The notes: generated by a model not told the origin, from the letters alone. Numbered from the stretch's first letter, positions 16,596 to 24,927 are shown. The stretch: 54,557 bases of DNA from an uncultured Chitinophagales bacterium (GCA_938023075.1 CALHDG010000032.1:1-54557); one strand, 5' to 3'. A program made the numbers and translations.

Positions 16596-16756
16596 CGAAT
16601 GGAAAAATTCGTCATTCAAAATTCGGTGTTCCATATTCGATATTTTTTGGATGACCATTTAATGAATAATGAATATCGCTTAACGAATAAAGAATGTTGT
16701 ATTATTATTAATATGCAAATTATTTATATTTTTTATTATGAAAAATACCTAAACAG

Positions 16757-16834
16757 AATTGCAGCGATTATGCTGCCTGAAGCCCAAGATTTTGAAGCGT
16801 TGGGGTGTTGAACAAACCCATTTGTTTCGCTTCT
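16757..16834 (+). repeat. Dispersed repeat family 1, partial copy D
   Basis: It carries ATTGCAGCGATTATGCTGCC, a second GAAGCGTTGGGG block and the end TTTCGCTTC. The middle is shortened relative to copies A-C. It is antisense to sodA and lies beyond that gene's stop codon and terminator. Upstream DNA (16600-16700) holds AT-rich short direct repeats of the kind ATTCGxxATTC. Confidence 0.6.
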
Positions 16835-16841
16835 TAAAAAT

Positions 16842-16875
16842 ATAAAAGGAGATTTACGAATAAACCTCCTTTTAT
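16842..16875 (-). terminator. Terminator of sodA
   Basis: A near-perfect 15-bp stem (AAAAGGAGATTTA with TAAACCTCCTTTT, one A-C mismatch) closes a CGAA tetraloop. A T-rich tail follows on the minus strand. Confidence 0.85.
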
Positions 16876-16903
16876 CAATTATGAAAACACAATTTTTAAA
16901 GTG

Positions 16904-17512
16904 TTATTTACCGGCAGCGTATCGTTTATTCACCTCATCCCAATTAATTACATTGAAAAAGGCTTGCACATAATCGGGTCTTCGGTTTTGATAATGGAGA
17001 TAATAAGCGTGCTCCCAAACATCTAAACCGAGAATGGGTGTTCCACCACATCCGTTGCCCGCATCCATTAAAGGATTATCTTGGTTGGCAGTTGAACAAA
17101 CCTCTACTTTGCCACCACTATGCACACATAACCATGCCCAACCTGAGCCAAAACGGGTTCCGGCGGCTTTGGCAAAAGCATCTTTAAAGGCATCGTACGA
17201 GCCAAAAGCCGCGTTGATGGCTTCGGCTACCTCACCGGTTGGGGCACCGCCACCATTTGGCGACATAACCGACCAAAACAAACTGTGGTTGTAAAAGCCA
17301 CCGCCATTATTGCGAACGGCTGTATTGCCAGAAGCCATCTTCAACAAATCATGAATTGATTTGTCTGCCATATCGGTATCTTCGATGGCGGCATTCAATT
17401 TATTGGTGTAACCGTTATGATGTTTTCCATGATGAATTTCCATAGTTCGGGCGTCAATATGTGGTTCTAAAGCATTATAGTCATAAGGTAATTTTGGTAA
17501 CTCAAAAGCCAT
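16904..17512 (-). CDS. sodA: Superoxide dismutase, Mn/Fe family, probably manganese type
   Basis: The enzyme converts superoxide to oxygen and hydrogen peroxide. The 202 residues cover the whole family length. Metal ligands are His27 (MEIHHGKHH), the His of NHSLFW, and the Asp and His of DVWEHAYY. The Gly-rich [13 protein letters not shown] and the Gln in ANQDNPL are typical of the manganese rather than the iron type, although cambialistic use is possible. There is no signal peptide, so it is cytoplasmic. A -7 box TATTTTTG lies at 17555-17548, and a strong terminator follows the stop codon. Confidence 0.96.
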   Translation of the reverse strand: MAFELPKLPYDYNALEPHIDARTMEIHHGKHHNGYTNKLNAAIEDTDMADKSIHDLLKMASGNTAVRNNGGGFYNHSLFWSVMSPNGGGAPTGEVAEAINAAFGSYDAFKDAFAKAAGTRFGSGWAWLCVHSGGKVEVCSTANQDNPLMDAGNGCGGTPILGLDVWEHAYYLHYQNRRPDYVQAFFNVINWDEVNKRYAAGK

Positions 17513-17547
17513 ATTATTGTTATTTTAAAAGTTTAACTGATAAGCTT

Positions 17548-17555
17548 CAAAAATA
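17548..17555 (-). promoter_or_regulatory. -7 box of sodA
   Basis: TATTTTTG on the minus strand, 35 bases before the sodA ATG, fits TAnnTTTG. No clear -33 TTG is seen. Confidence 0.45.
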
Positions 17556-17587
17556 GGCATTTAATAAATTAAGAAATAATTTTGCGT

Positions 17588-17595
17588 TAACTTTG
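17588..17595 (+). promoter_or_regulatory. -7 box of the Rpn-type nuclease gene
   Basis: TAACTTTG, 15 bases before the ATG at 17611, fits TAnnTTTG. It is divergent from the sodA box. Confidence 0.5.
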
Positions 17596-17610
17596 TTTTA
17601 AATTAGTAGT

Positions 17611-18426
17611 ATGTTAGCCCGATTAGATAATGAAGTATTTTTTAAAAAAGCTTTTACCGATAAAATAGTATTTAAAGCTTTTGTAAAAGATATTGTTGGC
17701 ATTGAAGTAGACCCTGAAAGAATAGAAACTGAAAAAGCTTTTGAACCAAAAATTGGAAGTATTAATTTTAAATATGATATTTTTGCGGAGGACCCCAAAA
17801 AAAGAGTGGTTATAGAAATACAAAAAGTTGAATACGACCATAACTTTGACCGCTTTTTACATTATCATTTGCAGGCAATTACCGAACAACAGAGAAGTGC
17901 TCAGAATTATTTTGTTGATAAAACGGTGTATACCATTGTTATTATGACAGCCCCTTATAAACTCAATAAAAAAACCAATGAAATTTATAAAGATGAAGTG
18001 TTGATATCAAGTCTAAATCCAAAAAACCTGAAGGGCATTGAGCGAAGAATATTTAATCACGAATTGATTTATTTAAATCCCAATTATAAAGGAGATGCCA
18101 CTCCCTCAAACTATAGAGATTGGTTAGACTTAATTTACGAAAGCATTCATAATCCGGAAAATCCTACACTTAACTTAGCAAATGCCGGCATAAAACGAGT
18201 AACTGAAATTGCCGATATGAAAAACGTTACTCCTGAAGAATGGGAAATGGCAAAAATAGAGGTAATGAAAAGGGAAGTGATTACTCTAGAACGAGCGGAA
18301 GAAAGAACTGAGATCGCGAAAAATTTAATTGATTTGGGAAGCGATGATGAGTTTATTAGTAAGGCAACCGGTTTTAGCTTATCAGAAATTGCGAAACTTC
18401 GAGATGATGAAATAGATGAAAAATGA
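17611..18426 (+). CDS. PD-(D/E)XK nuclease family transposase-like protein (Rpn type)
   Basis: The 271-residue protein starts MLARLDNEVFFKKAFTDK, as in the PF12784/Rpn group. The nuclease core is KYDIF (Asp56) and VVIEIQK (Glu69, Gln71), followed by the conserved YDHNFDRFLHYHLQAI helix. Such proteins are annotated as transposases, and E. coli relatives promote RecA-independent recombination, but there are no terminal inverted repeats here, so it looks like a single gene and not an active insertion sequence. The C terminus is charged and helical (ERAEERTEIAKNL). It ends 10 bases from the convergent gene at 18437. Confidence 0.85.
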   Translation: MLARLDNEVFFKKAFTDKIVFKAFVKDIVGIEVDPERIETEKAFEPKIGSINFKYDIFAEDPKKRVVIEIQKVEYDHNFDRFLHYHLQAITEQQRSAQNYFVDKTVYTIVIMTAPYKLNKKTNEIYKDEVLISSLNPKNLKGIERRIFNHELIYLNPNYKGDATPSNYRDWLDLIYESIHNPENPTLNLANAGIKRVTEIADMKNVTPEEWEMAKIEVMKREVITLERAEERTEIAKNLIDLGSDDEFISKATGFSLSEIAKLRDDEIDEK

Positions 18427-18436
18427 AAATACTGAT

Positions 18437-19342
18437 CTAACGAATCTTTACGGCTGTTCTATTCATAAAAATTTCATTAAACTCAATTTTGCCATCAACC
18501 TCTAATAAGATAAAATGTCGTAAATGGCATTTCTCTAAACATTTAGCCTCCTTCTCATTTGGAAATTGACCCACAAGCTGCAAAGCATTATTCATAGTTT
18601 TGAGTGTTATAAAATTATAATATTCGTAACAATAACCAAACTCGTCAATTTCAAGAATGGCTTCGGTATAAGATTTATTGTAGCTTATTTTACGGAAAGT
18701 TTTCTCAGCAATGGGTGAATTTTTAGTAGTTATCAATTGGGTTTTATATTGCATAATTTCCAAATTTTTTTGAGTTTCTTTGTTACTTGATATTTGTTGG
18801 TAAGATGACTTTTCATTAAAAGAAAAAGCATCAAATGTTGGAAAAATTAGATCTTTTATATCTAAAATATCTTCATAAAAACTATTTAAAAAATCAGGTT
18901 TGCAACTTTGTCCATATACATATTCTCTAATATAATATTGTTGCCAAAGCATCTGATTGTAAACACGACTGCTTATTTTCATCTCACAATTATGGTCAAG
19001 ATAATTTGGTATCTTTTTATTAAAGCGAGTGTAAGTATCTTTAAAATAAAATTCTGCATCATCTTTCGATTTTACTATAATTTCATCTTTAGAGAGGATA
19101 AAATACTCTAAAGTATCTTTTATTCCAAGGTTAACAAACTCATAATCACTTAAAATTTTGTATGCAAAAGAATTAGACATTCCTGGATTTAAATACCGAA
19201 AAACGGAATCTGCAAAGAAGATTTCCTGATAGCCTTCATCAGTGCAATAATAATAATGACCAATTAGTGGATTTGTATTAATTTGTGAATAGCTATTAAG
19301 GAATATACAAAGAACAAAAAGAATCAAAAAAAAATTTTTCAT
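18437..19342 (-). CDS. Exported protein of unknown function
   Basis: The product has 301 residues with a signal peptide ending LNSYSQ. The mature part starts INTNPLIGHYYYCTDEGYQEIFF and resembles small lipocalin-like or META-like beta proteins that begin with a GxY motif, but I cannot assign a family. It lacks a sorting domain, so a periplasmic location is likely. Ten bases separate it from the convergent nuclease gene. The AT-rich codon use is like that of its neighbours. Confidence 0.6.
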   Translation of the reverse strand: MKNFFLILFVLCIFLNSYSQINTNPLIGHYYYCTDEGYQEIFFADSVFRYLNPGMSNSFAYKILSDYEFVNLGIKDTLEYFILSKDEIIVKSKDDAEFYFKDTYTRFNKKIPNYLDHNCEMKISSRVYNQMLWQQYYIREYVYGQSCKPDFLNSFYEDILDIKDLIFPTFDAFSFNEKSSYQQISSNKETQKNLEIMQYKTQLITTKNSPIAEKTFRKISYNKSYTEAILEIDEFGYCYEYYNFITLKTMNNALQLVGQFPNEKEAKCLEKCHLRHFILLEVDGKIEFNEIFMNRTAVKIR

Positions 19343-19399
19343 CGTGTTTTTTGTAGTATAACAAACTTGAGCATATTTAAGTTTCCCGATGTTGATAAA

Positions 19400-19855
19400 T
19401 TAATACCCTATCGCTCCAAAAGCAGGCACATCTTTTAAAAAAATAAAATCATGCTTTTGCCAATTGATGTGATAGACAAAATGAGATAAGCCATTAGTTA
19501 CTAAAAAATAAGGCGCTTTCAACACCCTTCCATAGGCACTAATTTGTTCAAAGGTATATGAAGTTAATGGTACTTTAAACGATTTACATTCGGTTATTAA
19601 CAATGGTTTTCCATTTCGGTCAAAAACGGTTAAGTCTGTAAAACGCCTTTGTTCATTTACTTTAATATACTGTTCAACCTTCATTAAGCCTTTCGGAAAC
19701 TGTTTTTCATCAATTAAATAATGCAGTAAATGTTGCCGAACCCACTCTTCTGGAAGCAACACCACATAGCGTTTTCGAATAATATCAAATATATAAGCTT
19801 TGTTGTTTTTATTAATAATTTTAAATTCGTATGTTGGAAAACGCAAAGTACGCAT
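19400..19855 (-). CDS. Solitary HsdR N-terminal-type nuclease domain protein
   Basis: The start at 19855 (MRTLRFPTYEFKI) gives 151 residues and matches the usual start of this group; a longer frame begins at 19885 but would overlap the divergent gene. The family marker is DIIRKRYVVLLPEEWVRQH, and the PD-(D/E)XK core is DLTVF ... PLLITECKS. Relatives are annotated as type I restriction enzyme R N-terminal domain proteins, but no specificity, methylase or helicase gene is present here, so it is not a restriction system. The function in this phylum is unknown. The start codon lies only 20 bases from that of the divergent AMP nucleosidase gene. Confidence 0.82.
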   Translation of the reverse strand: MRTLRFPTYEFKIINKNNKAYIFDIIRKRYVVLLPEEWVRQHLLHYLIDEKQFPKGLMKVEQYIKVNEQRRFTDLTVFDRNGKPLLITECKSFKVPLTSYTFEQISAYGRVLKAPYFLVTNGLSHFVYHINWQKHDFIFLKDVPAFGAIGY

Positions 19856-19875
19856 CCGCAAAAGATAGCATTTGT

Positions 19876-20646
19876 ATGAAAACAAAAAAAGAAATTGTAA
19901 AAAATTGGTTGCCCCGGTATTGTGGCATTTCCTTAGAAGAGTTTGGCAAATACATCATATTAGTCAATTTTAATTATTATGTAAAGAAATTTGCCGAATG
20001 GAACAAGGTTGAAGTAAAAGGTGCAGAAAGCAATATGCCCAACGCTACTGCCAAAGGCATTACCATTATTGATTTTGGTATGGGTAGCCCAAACTCGGCA
20101 ACCATTATCGATTTGCTTTCTGCCATAAAGCCAAAAGGCGTTTTATTTATTGGTAAATGTGGCGGGTTAAAAAAATTAAATAATCTTGGCGACTTTATTT
20201 TACCCATTGCCGCCATTAGAGGTGAAGGTACTTCTAATGATTATTTTCCACCCGAAGTACCGGCATTGCCTGCCTTTGCTTTGCAAAAAGCCGTATCCAC
20301 TGCCATACGTGAAAATGAACATGACTATTGGACAGGCACCGTGTATACTACCAACCGCCGCGTATGGGAGCACGATAAATCTTTTAAACGATATCTAAGA
20401 AAAATAAGAGCTATGGCAATTGATATGGAAACTGCCACCGTTTTTATTGCGGCTTTTAAAAACCATATTCCGGCGGGCGCCTTGCTTTTAGTGAGCGATC
20501 AACCAATGATACCGGCAGGCGTAAAAACCGAAGCAAGCGACCGGCAAATTACCGCTAATTTTACTGATATCCATCTGGAAATCGCTATTGAATCTTTAGA
20601 AACTTTAATTAATAATGGAAATACCATTAGGCATTTGAAGTTTTAA
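19876..20646 (+). CDS. amn: AMP nucleosidase, short Bacteroidota form
   Basis: The enzyme splits AMP into adenine and ribose 5-phosphate and so limits the adenylate pool. The start ATG at 19876 (MKTKKEIVKNWLPRYCG) is preferred to an in-frame ATG at 19831, which would overlap the divergent gene. Phosphorylase-fold motifs are GITIIDFGMGSPNSATIID, LFIGKCGGL, the ribose-binding AIDMETATVF and the base-binding LLLVSDQPM. The 256 residues lack the long N-terminal regulatory domain of the E. coli enzyme. A copy of repeat family 1 begins 34 bases after the stop codon. Confidence 0.9.
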   Translation: MKTKKEIVKNWLPRYCGISLEEFGKYIILVNFNYYVKKFAEWNKVEVKGAESNMPNATAKGITIIDFGMGSPNSATIIDLLSAIKPKGVLFIGKCGGLKKLNNLGDFILPIAAIRGEGTSNDYFPPEVPALPAFALQKAVSTAIRENEHDYWTGTVYTTNRRVWEHDKSFKRYLRKIRAMAIDMETATVFIAAFKNHIPAGALLLVSDQPMIPAGVKTEASDRQITANFTDIHLEIAIESLETLINNGNTIRHLKF

Positions 20647-20679
20647 GTGGTTTGGTATTTTTAAATACATCAAAATTTT

Positions 20680-20798
20680 TTGAAGCGAAAAGTTAAGACA
20701 TCGTGCAAAAGGGCAGCCCGCTTTCCACTCAAATGCCGTTTGCTGCGCTGCAAAGCCAACGCTTCAACAAACGGCATAACCGCTGCAATCGGGGCTAA
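20680..20798 (-). repeat. Dispersed repeat family 1, copy B
   Basis: Read on the minus strand it begins TTAGCCCCGATTGCAGCGG, passes GAAGCGTTGGCTTTGCAGCG and GGCATTTGAGTGGAAAGCGG, and ends TTCGCTTCAA. AAACGGCAT...ATGCCGTTT gives a 9-bp inverted pair inside. It lies 34 bases after amn and is antisense to it. Confidence 0.85.
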
Positions 20799-20850
20799 AC
20801 TTCCAACTTCGGTTGTCGTAATAAACAGTTAAATAGCATAAATATATAAT

Positions 20851-21885
20851 TTGAATATTGATCTGTCATTTACCGAACCCTACGCTAAACTAACCACACT
20901 CGATATGCATACAGGCGGCGAGCCCTTACGCATTATATTAGAAGGCTATCCTCAATTTGAACCACAGCCCATCTTATCCATAAGAAAAACCTTAAGCGAA
21001 AAACACGATAATTTACGTAAAGCCCTAATGTGGGAACCTCGCGGACATGCCGATATGTACGGCTTGCTAAAAGTACCTGCCGAAAGAAAAGATTCGGATT
21101 TCGGCGTAATTTTTATGCACAACGCAGGCTACAGCACTATGTGTGGACATGCCACTATTGCTATTGCCAAAGCGGCAGTTAGGTTAGGTTGGGTAAAGGC
21201 AACACCACCAATTACCACCATCAAAATTGATGCTCCATGTGGACAGTTGACCGCTTATGTAAAACAAAAGGAAGGTGGCAAAATTGAAGAAGTCTCGTTT
21301 GAAAATGTGCCTTCTTTTTATGTTGGTAGTTTTACCGTCAATCTTCTTGAGTTGGGTTTAATTACTTATGATTTGGCTTATGGTGGAGCATTTTATGCTT
21401 ATTTAAACATTCATCAATTAGGTATTACTTGTGATGCTAAACATTATACAGATTTGATTCGATTGGGCAAGTTAATTAAACAACAAGTAATTAAAACCAA
21501 CACGCATATCAATCATCCATACGAAAAAGACTTGAGTTTTTTATATGGAGTTATTTTTATTGAAGATTCCAAAAAGCCGGATGTACACAGCAAAAATGTA
21601 TGTGTATTTGCCGATGGAGAAGTAGACCGGTGCGCCACCGGCTCAGGAGTTTCCGGCAGAGCAGCCATTCATTTTGCCAAAGGTGAATTGGCTTTAAATG
21701 AAAATATCACCATTGAAAGCATCATCAATACAACCTTATCCGTAACCCCAATAAAAACCGTTGAATATGGAACATATAATCAAGCCATCATTCCATTGGT
21801 AAGCGGCAATGCCTATTTTACCGGATATCAACAGTTTTGGATTGACCAAAATGATCCACTGAAAGATGGCTTTTTAATTAGATAA
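20851..21885 (+). CDS. Proline racemase superfamily enzyme, probably trans-3-hydroxy-L-proline dehydratase
   Basis: This 344-residue protein has the superfamily marks DMHTGGEPLR near residue 18, MCGHATIA with Cys98, and DRCATGSGVSGR near 259-270. In racemases and epimerases the second catalytic residue is the Cys of a PCGTG motif; here the aligned residue is Thr263 (ATGSG). The Cys/Thr pair is known from trans-3-hydroxy-L-proline dehydratases, so dehydration rather than racemisation is predicted. The start is TTG at 20851; no ATG fits. The gene stands alone between repeat copy B and a multi-hairpin element. Confidence 0.88.
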   Translation: MNIDLSFTEPYAKLTTLDMHTGGEPLRIILEGYPQFEPQPILSIRKTLSEKHDNLRKALMWEPRGHADMYGLLKVPAERKDSDFGVIFMHNAGYSTMCGHATIAIAKAAVRLGWVKATPPITTIKIDAPCGQLTAYVKQKEGGKIEEVSFENVPSFYVGSFTVNLLELGLITYDLAYGGAFYAYLNIHQLGITCDAKHYTDLIRLGKLIKQQVIKTNTHINHPYEKDLSFLYGVIFIEDSKKPDVHSKNVCVFADGEVDRCATGSGVSGRAAIHFAKGELALNENITIESIINTTLSVTPIKTVEYGTYNQAIIPLVSGNAYFTGYQQFWIDQNDPLKDGFLIR

Positions 21886-21960
21886 ACTTAAGGTAAGTGG
21901 ATATGTCAGAAAATTGGTTCTACTGTGATTTTAATGAGAAATCTTATTAAAAAAATTAAA

Positions 21961-22036
21961 CTACCCCGACCTTTTTCTTTAGAAAAAGCCTACCTACCGA
22001 AGTATCGGTACAGGCTCTTCAAAATTTGAAGGGGAA
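21961..22036. repeat. Multi-hairpin element closed by CCCC/GGGG
   Basis: Three hairpins follow one another: CTTTTTCTTTAGAAAAAG (21971-21988), GCCT-ACC-TACCGAAGTATCGGTA-C-AGGC (21988-22015), and CTTCAAAATTTGAAG (22017-22031). CTACCCC before them can pair with GGGG after them. The element lies between the convergent racemase-family gene and csaA and may act as a two-way terminator or as a folded RNA. Confidence 0.6.
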
Positions 22037-22105
22037 TTAGTCCGGCTTACCTTATCTAATAACATAAAACTGCTTCTATTAAAATGGTAGTAGTACCATA
22101 AAATT

Positions 22106-22435
22106 TCATAAAAGTCTTGCCCCATTAGGTACAACTTTATCCGGTTGCATTAACACTACTTGATTATCCATATTATAAATACCCAACACCAAACATTCCG
22201 ACATAAAGTTGGCAATTTGTTTCGGTTCAAAATTAACCACTGCAATAACCTGCCGGTTCAACAAATCTTCTTTAGTATACAAACCAGTAATTTGAGCGCT
22301 CGATTTTTTAATCCCCAAATTACCAAAATCTATTTTGAGTTGATATGCCGGTTTCCGTGCCTCCGGAAAATCGGCAACTTCAATTATAGTACCACTGCGT
22401 ATATCCACTTTTTCAAAATCTTCGTAACTGATCAT
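22106..22435 (-). CDS. csaA: CsaA-type tRNA-binding domain protein
   Basis: The 109 residues form a single OB-fold tRNA-binding domain: DFEKVDIRSGTIIEVADFPE at the start, then KIDFGNLGIKKSSAQIT, a QVIAVVNF segment and the end VVPNGARLL. CsaA is a dimeric export-related chaperone in Bacillus and is also found as a paralogue of the C-terminal domain of methionyl-tRNA synthetase. The length is exact for the family. It is convergent to the racemase-family gene. Confidence 0.92.
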   Translation of the reverse strand: MISYEDFEKVDIRSGTIIEVADFPEARKPAYQLKIDFGNLGIKKSSAQITGLYTKEDLLNRQVIAVVNFEPKQIANFMSECLVLGIYNMDNQVVLMQPDKVVPNGARLL

Positions 22436-22461
22436 TGTTAAATTATCGATTATTAATTATT

Positions 22462-22547
22462 CTAATATAAAACTTCTAACATCTAAAAGTCTGACTTCTG
22501 TCATCTCGCTTCTGACTTCTAGCGTCTATCATCTAACTTCAAAAAAA
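22462..22547. repeat. Degenerate TCTGACTTC-type iteration
   Basis: Short units such as CTTCTAACATCTAAAAG, TCTGACTTCTGTCATC and TCTGACTTCTAGCGTC follow one another. This low-complexity iteration lies between the divergent genes csaA and the MoeB-type gene, and could affect spacing of their promoters. Confidence 0.5.
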
Positions 22548-22596
22548 TCCCGTACCTTGTCATTCAATAAACAATGCTCAATATAAGTAAAAACAT

Positions 22597-23760
22597 ATGT
22601 CAAACATACAATTTTCAAAAGAAGAATTAGAACGGTATAGCAGACATTTAATTATACCAGAATTTAATATTGAAGGGCAACGAAAGTTAAAAGCCGCTAA
22701 AGTATTGGTAGTGGGCTCAGGCGGTTTAGGCAGTCCAATGTTACTCTATTTAGCGGCAGCCGGAGTAGGCAATATTGGTATTGTTGATTTTGATGTAGTT
22801 GACGAAAGCAACTTACAAAGGCAAGTACTTTTTCAGGTAAAAGACGTTGGTCAATTAAAGTGCGAAGTTGCTAAAGAAAAAATCTTAGCCCTCAATCCAC
22901 ATATAAACGTACAAACCTACAACCTAAAGTTACATTCAGAAAACGCTTTAGACCTTATAAAAGATTATGATCTTGTAGCGGATGGCACCGATAACTTTCC
23001 AACCCGTTATTTGGTAAACGATGCTTGTGTTTTGTTGGGCAAACCCAATGTATATGCGTCCATTTATCGATTTGAAGGGCAGGTTTCGGTTTTTAATTAT
23101 ACCGATCAAGCCGGTAAATTGGGTCCAAATTACCGCGATTTGTTTCCTACACCACCACCACCGGGCTTAGTGCCAAGTTGCGCCGAAGGTGGTGTACTTG
23201 GAGTATTACCCGGTATTGTGGGTAGCATACAGGCAAATGAAGTGATTAAGATAATTACCGGTATTGGCAATCCATTAAGTGGTCGATTATTTTTGTTTGA
23301 TGCCCTATCGTTTGAAACTCGTACATTAAAAATCAACCGCGATGAAAATAACCCCTTGAATGGCAAAAATCCTACTCAAAACAAATTAATAGATTACGAA
23401 CAATTTTGTGGCATAAATAAAGGGCAACAAGAAAGTGTGGTAAAAGAAATATCTGTTCAAGATTTCAAAAAAATGGCAGATGAAAATAAATCTACCTATC
23501 AATTAATTGATGTTAGAGAGCCTTATGAACAAGAAATTGCAAGCCTTGGTGGCGAACTCATTCCATTAAATAATATTACCAAATCTGTTGCAAAAATTGA
23601 TCAAACAAAACAAGTAATTGTGTATTGCCGAAGTGGAAAAAGAAGTGCCGATGCCATAAGAGCCTTAGAAAAAGCATATGGTTTAAAAAATTTGTATAAT
23701 TTAAAAGGTGGTATTTTGGCGTACGCCCGACAAATTGACCATAATTTGGCTACTTATTAA
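22597..23760 (+). CDS. moeB: MoeB/ThiF-type E1 enzyme fused to a rhodanese domain, without the zinc cysteines
   Basis: Residues 1-265 form an E1-like adenylation domain: GSGGLGSPM (40-47), DFDVVDESNLQRQ, and ADGTDNFPTR with the catalytic Asp. Cys195 in SCAEGGVLG is the conserved thiol. Residues 285-387 are a rhodanese domain with active-site loop CRSGKRS (Cys344). It should adenylate a ubiquitin-like sulfur carrier (MoaD or ThiS type) and pass on sulfur. Where relatives have zinc ligands CYRC, this protein has NYRD (178-181), and the second CxxC pair is also missing. No carrier gene is adjacent, so molybdopterin, thiamine or tRNA thiolation cannot be told apart. Confidence 0.9.
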   Translation: MSNIQFSKEELERYSRHLIIPEFNIEGQRKLKAAKVLVVGSGGLGSPMLLYLAAAGVGNIGIVDFDVVDESNLQRQVLFQVKDVGQLKCEVAKEKILALNPHINVQTYNLKLHSENALDLIKDYDLVADGTDNFPTRYLVNDACVLLGKPNVYASIYRFEGQVSVFNYTDQAGKLGPNYRDLFPTPPPPGLVPSCAEGGVLGVLPGIVGSIQANEVIKIITGIGNPLSGRLFLFDALSFETRTLKINRDENNPLNGKNPTQNKLIDYEQFCGINKGQQESVVKEISVQDFKKMADENKSTYQLIDVREPYEQEIASLGGELIPLNNITKSVAKIDQTKQVIVYCRSGKRSADAIRALEKAYGLKNLYNLKGGILAYARQIDHNLATY

Positions 23761-23822
23761 GCATTAAAAGTCTTTAAATCGAAACCTTTATCATTAAACA
23801 TTAGTATAAACGTATATAACAC

Positions 23823-24299
23823 ATGTCTGTAAATTTAAAAGAAGGATTACAAGGCGTATCAGCTACTGATATGCACATTACAGCCATTAAGCAAATTAAT
23901 AGTTTGGTAAATGGTGAAACAGATATGATTGCAAATATGGCAAATGTAGCTGCCTATCTTTACCATACCTTTCATTATTTTTGGGTTGGCTTTTACATAC
24001 GTAAAAACAATCAGTTAGTGTTAGGTCCCTTTCAAGGTCCGGTAGCTTGTACCCGTATTGATTTAAACAAGGGCGTTTGTGGGCATGCTGCCACAACTCA
24101 AAAGAGTGTTATCGTGCCCGATGTGCATCAATTTCCAGGACATATTGCTTGCAGCTCAGAGAGTCAATCAGAAATTGTAATTCCTTTCGTTAAAGAAAAT
24201 AGCACTATCTTTGTTTTAGATGTAGACAGTAAAAAACTTGACTATTTTAATGAAAAAGATCAACAATTTCTGGAGGAGGTGGTACAATTATTGGTATAA
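23823..24299 (+). CDS. msrC: Free methionine-R-sulfoxide reductase (GAF domain)
   Basis: This 158-residue GAF-domain enzyme reduces free methionine-R-sulfoxide with thioredoxin. Cys76, Cys86 and Cys110 (VACTR, GVCGHA, HIACSS) have exactly the spacing of the three redox cysteines of E. coli fRMsr (84, 94, 118). Other family marks are YFWVGFYI, LGPFQGPVACT and IVIPF. It lies 62 bases after the MoeB-type gene and 29 bases before the next gene, so one transcript is likely. Confidence 0.93.
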   Translation: MSVNLKEGLQGVSATDMHITAIKQINSLVNGETDMIANMANVAAYLYHTFHYFWVGFYIRKNNQLVLGPFQGPVACTRIDLNKGVCGHAATTQKSVIVPDVHQFPGHIACSSESQSEIVIPFVKENSTIFVLDVDSKKLDYFNEKDQQFLEEVVQLLV

Positions 24300-24328
24300 A
24301 CAACATAGAGCATTTCAACCCATTAACT

Positions 24329-24907
24329 ATGCTACCTAACTTTAAGTTGCATACCAACCCCTCTTTGTCTGCTAAGCTGTTAAGCTTAAACCTATCCGAT
24401 TTTCATGAAGTCACTAAATACGTTGAAGCCTTACCTTATGGCAGAAACTCTAATAAAGAAGATTTAAATTTGGTATTAAGCGAGCAAAAAGGCACTTGCA
24501 GTACTAAACACGCCTTTATTGTACAAACCGCTTTCGAAAACGAACAACCTGACATACAGTTAGCTTTAGGCTTTTATAAAATGAGTGCTCGAACCAATCC
24601 TGAACTTCGCGATATATTAGCCGGATATCAGTTAGATCACATTCCAGAAGCACATAATTATATTTTATATAAAGATAAGCGCTATGATTTTACGGGTATT
24701 CAAACAGGTAAAGAAAGCCCTTTAGATTCTATTATGTCGGAAATGATCATCTTACCAAATCAAATTGTCAATTTTAAAGAACATTTTCATCGCTTTTTTA
24801 TTATCAATTGGATAAAAGAAAATGACCTCGCTTTACAATTTACTACCGACAGAATTTGGGAAATTCGAGAAGAATGCATTGCCGAAATTTCAAAGCACAC
24901 CGTTTAG
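24329..24907 (+). CDS. Uncharacterised protein with a transglutaminase-like Cys-His-Asp triad
   Basis: The product has 192 residues, without signal peptide. I see a possible papain/transglutaminase-type triad: Cys57 in EQKGTCSTKH, His109 in EAHNYILY and Asp120 in KRYDFTG, in the right order and with the spacing usual for small members of this fold. The C-terminal third (IINWIKENDLALQF) is helical. The reaction is unknown; a small peptidase or amidase is possible. The gene directly follows msrC. A copy of repeat family 1 begins 20 bases after its stop codon. Confidence 0.7.
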   Translation: MLPNFKLHTNPSLSAKLLSLNLSDFHEVTKYVEALPYGRNSNKEDLNLVLSEQKGTCSTKHAFIVQTAFENEQPDIQLALGFYKMSARTNPELRDILAGYQLDHIPEAHNYILYKDKRYDFTGIQTGKESPLDSIMSEMIILPNQIVNFKEHFHRFFIINWIKENDLALQFTTDRIWEIREECIAEISKHTV

Positions 24908-24927
24908 CGTCTAACCATCTTTTTTAT

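Noticed and set aside
16599-16811. Plus-strand frame of 70 codons
   Set aside because: It runs through AT-rich short repeats into repeat family 1 copy D and has no coding character.
17611-18426. Active insertion sequence
   Set aside because: The Rpn-type gene has no terminal inverted repeats or target duplication that I could see.
19400-19855. Type I restriction-modification system
   Set aside because: Only an HsdR N-terminal-type domain is present; there is no helicase, methylase or specificity gene.
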